The notes beneath the pieces are model-generated. The model was not told where the DNA came from. It ran no database searches and saw only the letters and a program-made list of their open reading frames with translations. The position numbers and the translations under genes were made by a program. A DNA stretch of 64,000 nt from Stutzerimonas stutzeri. Its GTDB lineage: Bacteria; Pseudomonadota; Gammaproteobacteria; Pseudomonadales; Pseudomonadaceae. Below are positions 61,552 through 64,000 of this stretch, piece after piece; position 1 is the stretch's first letter; each line of letters opens with the position of its first letter. The stretch spans positions 1-64,000 of the forward strand of contig NZ_JAMOIE010000011.1 in the NCBI RefSeq assembly GCF_024448935.1, read 5' to 3'.

Positions 61552-62862
61552 TCAGAACAGCGTGTTTGGCAGATAGGTAGCAATTTCCGGGAGCAGCATG
61601 ATGATGCCCATGCCGATGATGTTGACGATTACGAAGGGAATGACGGACCAATAAATATCCTTCATCGTGATGCCAGGCGGCACGATGCCTTTCAGGTAGA
61701 ACAGGTTGAACCCGAACGGTGGCGTCATGTAGCCGATTTCCATGTTGATCACGAACAGCACGCCGAACCAGATCGGATCGAAGCCGAGTGAAGCGACGAT
61801 CGGCAGGAATACCGGCAGCGTGATCAGCATGATGCCGACGGGATCGAGGAGCATGCCCATGACAAAGACGATCGCCATCATGAAAATGATGATGGCCCAG
61901 CGGCCCCCAGGCAGATCCATCATCAGCCCTTCGATCAGCGACTGCGCGCCCATACCCTGATACGCCGAGCTGAACGCATGGGCGGCGAACAGGATCCAGG
62001 CGATCATGCCGGTCAGTTTGAAGGTGCGGATGGCGGCTTCCTGCAGCACAGGCCAGTTCAGCTTGCGGTAGACGGCAGCGGAGATCAGCGCGCCGAATAC
62101 ACCCATGGCGGCTGCCTCGGTCGGGGTCGTCAAGCCGCCAATGATCGAGCCGAGCACCATGATCACGATGCCGATGGGCAGCAGCACCGCGCGTACCGCG
62201 CGCAGTTTCTCGCCCCAGCTGCCGCGCTCTTCCTTGGGTAAAGCGGGTGCCAGGTGGGGTTGCAGGAACGAGCGCACCAGCACGTAAGTGACCGTCAGCC
62301 CAACCAGCAACAGCCCCGGCAAGACGCCCGCCGCGAACATCTTGCCGACTGACTGACCGCTGATCATCGCGTAGAGGATCATCATGATGCTTGGCGGAAT
62401 CAGGATGCCCCAGCCACCGCCGGTGTTGATGCAGCCGAGCACCATCCGTTTGTCGTAGCCGCGTTCGAGCATCGCGGGCAGGGCAATGGTGCCCATGGCC
62501 ACGACCGCCGCGCCGCTGATGCCGACCATGGCACCGAACACCGCGCAGATCCCCAGCGTGCCGATTGCCAGCCCGCCCCGCATGCCTCCGCACCACAGGT
62601 GCATCATGCGATAGAGGTCGCGTGCTACGCCGGTTCGTTCGAGCAGCATGGCCATGAATACGAAGAGCGGAATGGCCACCAGCGTGAAGCTTTCCATGGT
62701 GCCCCACATCTGCGAGGCGACCATATAGAAGGCGTCAACGCCCCAGGTGAAGTAAAGGAACAGCACCGAGACACCGCCCAACACAAAGGCCAGCGGCAAG
62801 CCGAGTACCAGAAAGAAGACCAGTGTCAGGAAGAACAGCAGCGTGGTGATTTCGATGCTCAT
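61552..62862 (-). CDS. dctM: TRAP transporter large membrane subunit (DctM)
   Basis: A 436-residue DctM-family protein with about 12 helices, e.g. LGLPLAFVLGGVSVLFLYF, the conserved VAIPLFVFMAMLLERTGVA and GWGILIPPSIMMILYAMIS. It moves organic acids or similar solutes with Na+ and receives substrate from the periplasmic DctP. It overlaps dctQ by four bases; the substrate cannot be told from sequence. Confidence 0.93.
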   Translation of the reverse strand: MSIEITTLLFFLTLVFFLVLGLPLAFVLGGVSVLFLYFTWGVDAFYMVASQMWGTMESFTLVAIPLFVFMAMLLERTGVARDLYRMMHLWCGGMRGGLAIGTLGICAVFGAMVGISGAAVVAMGTIALPAMLERGYDKRMVLGCINTGGGWGILIPPSIMMILYAMISGQSVGKMFAAGVLPGLLLVGLTVTYVLVRSFLQPHLAPALPKEERGSWGEKLRAVRAVLLPIGIVIMVLGSIIGGLTTPTEAAAMGVFGALISAAVYRKLNWPVLQEAAIRTFKLTGMIAWILFAAHAFSSAYQGMGAQSLIEGLMMDLPGGRWAIIIFMMAIVFVMGMLLDPVGIMLITLPVFLPIVASLGFDPIWFGVLFVINMEIGYMTPPFGFNLFYLKGIVPPGITMKDIYWSVIPFVIVNIIGMGIIMLLPEIATYLPNTLF

Positions 62863-63398
62863 TGCGCGTCCCCCACGTGACTGGTGTCGCTGGGTGATTC
62901 ATGTCCTAGCGCAATAAGAATGTCCTGCAGCAGCTTGGCGATCCCCTGCAGCAACAACAGCAGGGTGCCGAGCGGGATCATCGCCTTGATCGGCCAGATC
63001 GGCGGATTCCAGGCGGAGTACGAGGTTTCCATCCCCTGAATCGACTCCCAGGCCATGGAGCTGCCGAAATACAGCAGTGCGGCCATGAACAGAAAAAACA
63101 TGCTGGAGGTGAAGATATCGACCCAGGCGCGTGTGCGCGGACCGAAGGAGGCGTAGAGCAAATCCACATTGACGTGGTCCCGGTGCGCCATGACATAGCC
63201 GCCAGACAGCACGACATAGGCCCCGAACAGCATCTGTCCGAGTTCGTTGGTCCAGGAGGTCGGGCTCGAGAACAGATAGCGCATGAAGACTTCGAGCAGC
63301 AGCAGCATGAAAATCAGGACGATCAGATAGGCCACCCAGCGGCCAATGAATTCGTTGAGCCGGGTGATGCCGTTGATGTAGGCATGAATCAGGCGCAT
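62859..63398 (-). CDS. dctQ: TRAP transporter small membrane subunit (DctQ)
   Basis: A 179-residue four-helix protein with the DctQ pattern LEVFMRYLFSSPTSWTNELG followed by MLFGAYVVLSGGYVM, and AHRDHVNVDLLY. The ATG at 63398 is preferred over a TTG six codons earlier. It lies between dctP and dctM. Confidence 0.9.
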   Translation of the reverse strand: MRLIHAYINGITRLNEFIGRWVAYLIVLIFMLLLLEVFMRYLFSSPTSWTNELGQMLFGAYVVLSGGYVMAHRDHVNVDLLYASFGPRTRAWVDIFTSSMFFLFMAALLYFGSSMAWESIQGMETSYSAWNPPIWPIKAMIPLGTLLLLLQGIAKLLQDILIALGHESPSDTSHVGDAQ

Positions 63399-63476
63399 GA
63401 CAGGCCCCACGAGCAAGGATTGAGCGAATCGCGCCCCCGGCGCGTGATCGCGCCGAGGATGGGTCAGGCGAGGGGT

Positions 63477-64000
63477 TTACTGGTAGCCGAGGTCACTGAG
63501 GAAAGTCTTGAGCTTTTGCAGGGCTTCGGCCGACTTGTCACTGCGCTTGCCTTCGTCTTCCCAGGTCTTCTTCGCAACTTCGCGGAGCCGAGCCTGAACG
63601 TCTTCCGGCAATAGGTTGACCTGCACGCCCTGTTCCTTGATGGCCTTCTGCAAGGCGATCTGTTCCTGATACAGGTACTCGTTGGTGCGATACCAGAACT
63701 GCTCATCGAGGACCTGTTTGACGATCTCCTGGTCGCGCTCGGAGAGCTTGTCCAGCGCTTTCTGGCTGATGATGATCACATCGGTGCCGGCGATGTTCAG
63801 TGCTGGTCGCACGTGATTCTTCGCCACTTCGTAGAAGCTCATGCTGGCGGCACCTTGCACGGCACCCCAATGGGCACCATCAACCACGCCAGTATCGAGC
63901 GCCGGGTACAGTTCGCCGCCAGGCAGGTAGGTGGTCGAAGCGCCAGCCTCGTCGAGAAACTTCTGCAGGGCACCGGATGAACGAATCTTCAGCTTGGTGA
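63477..64000 (-). CDS. dctP: TRAP transporter solute-binding protein (DctP), partial
   Basis: The C-terminal ~174 residues of a periplasmic DctP-type binding protein; the gene continues past the window edge. Visible: LKIRSSGALQKFLDEAGAST, GELYPALDTGVVDGAHWGAV (a region lining the ligand site, with the conserved Glu/Asp-Ala pattern of the family), then a helical tail ending SDLGYQ. It precedes dctQ by 78 bases on the same strand. Ligand unknown. Confidence 0.88.
   Translation of the reverse strand, partial: TKLKIRSSGALQKFLDEAGASTTYLPGGELYPALDTGVVDGAHWGAVQGAASMSFYEVAKNHVRPALNIAGTDVIIISQKALDKLSERDQEIVKQVLDEQFWYRTNEYLYQEQIALQKAIKEQGVQVNLLPEDVQARLREVAKKTWEDEGKRSDKSAEALQKLKTFLSDLGYQ

Noticed and set aside
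61335-61583. A leftward 82-codon frame containing SHHHMYGSVYGG
   Set aside because: It is the antisense of intron domains V and VI, a common false gene at group II intron ends.

Overview
The window reads as a chromosome segment of a Pseudomonas-type gammaproteobacterium, possibly of the stutzeri/mendocina side of the genus. The evidence is the gene order map<>rpsB-tsf-pyrH-frr-uppS-cdsA-dxr-rseP-bamA-skp-lpxD-fabZ-lpxA-lpxB-rnhB-dnaE-accA, Pseudomonas-like protein sequences throughout, and typical Pseudomonas repetitive extragenic palindromes. No rRNA, tRNA, CRISPR array or prophage was seen.

0-16 kb: a CopD-like membrane protein, the DinG helicase, a beta-lactamase-fold hydrolase, an OmpA-type lipoprotein, PdxH, two small envelope proteins, a complete Mrp/Pha cation:proton antiporter operon (fused A/B subunit, then C-G), and leftward glnD (PII uridylyltransferase) and map.

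16-36 kb: the conserved block for translation (rpsB, tsf, frr), UMP kinase, isoprenoid and phospholipid precursors (uppS, cdsA, dxr), outer-membrane assembly (rseP, bamA, skp), lipid A (lpxD, fabZ, lpxA, lpxB), rnhB, dnaE and accA. Genes are tightly packed, with many start/stop overlaps.

36-58 kb: directly after accA, where pseudomonads usually carry tilS/pyrG/kdsA/eno, lies a visibly more GC-rich accessory block for methylated-amine use. A leftward operon encodes PurU, FolD and a four-subunit SoxBDAG-like dehydrogenase. A rightward operon encodes a gamma-glutamylmethylamide/glutamine-synthetase-like enzyme and three glutamate-synthase-like subunits. Together they match the N-methylglutamate pathway (gmaS, mgsABC, mgdABCD). 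Next come a four-gene haem/flavin dimethylamine demethylase set, an SMR transporter, an ammonium transporter with a 58-residue membrane protein, and a soluble PAS chemoreceptor. Remnants of a second ammonium transporter and a second chemoreceptor mark past rearrangement. IclR and XRE-cupin regulators flank the operons. Good sigma-54 promoter matches lie before gmaS and amt, with a weaker one before the demethylase, suggesting use of methylamines as a nitrogen source. The inferred route is dimethylamine -> methylamine -> gamma-glutamylmethylamide -> N-methylglutamate -> glutamate, with C1 units passed to tetrahydrofolate and oxidised by FolD and PurU.

58-64 kb: an exonuclease III-family gene, an unrecognised decayed coding remnant, a BaiN/HI0933-like flavoprotein, the 3' end of a group II intron, and a leftward TRAP transporter (dctP cut by the window edge, dctQ, dctM).
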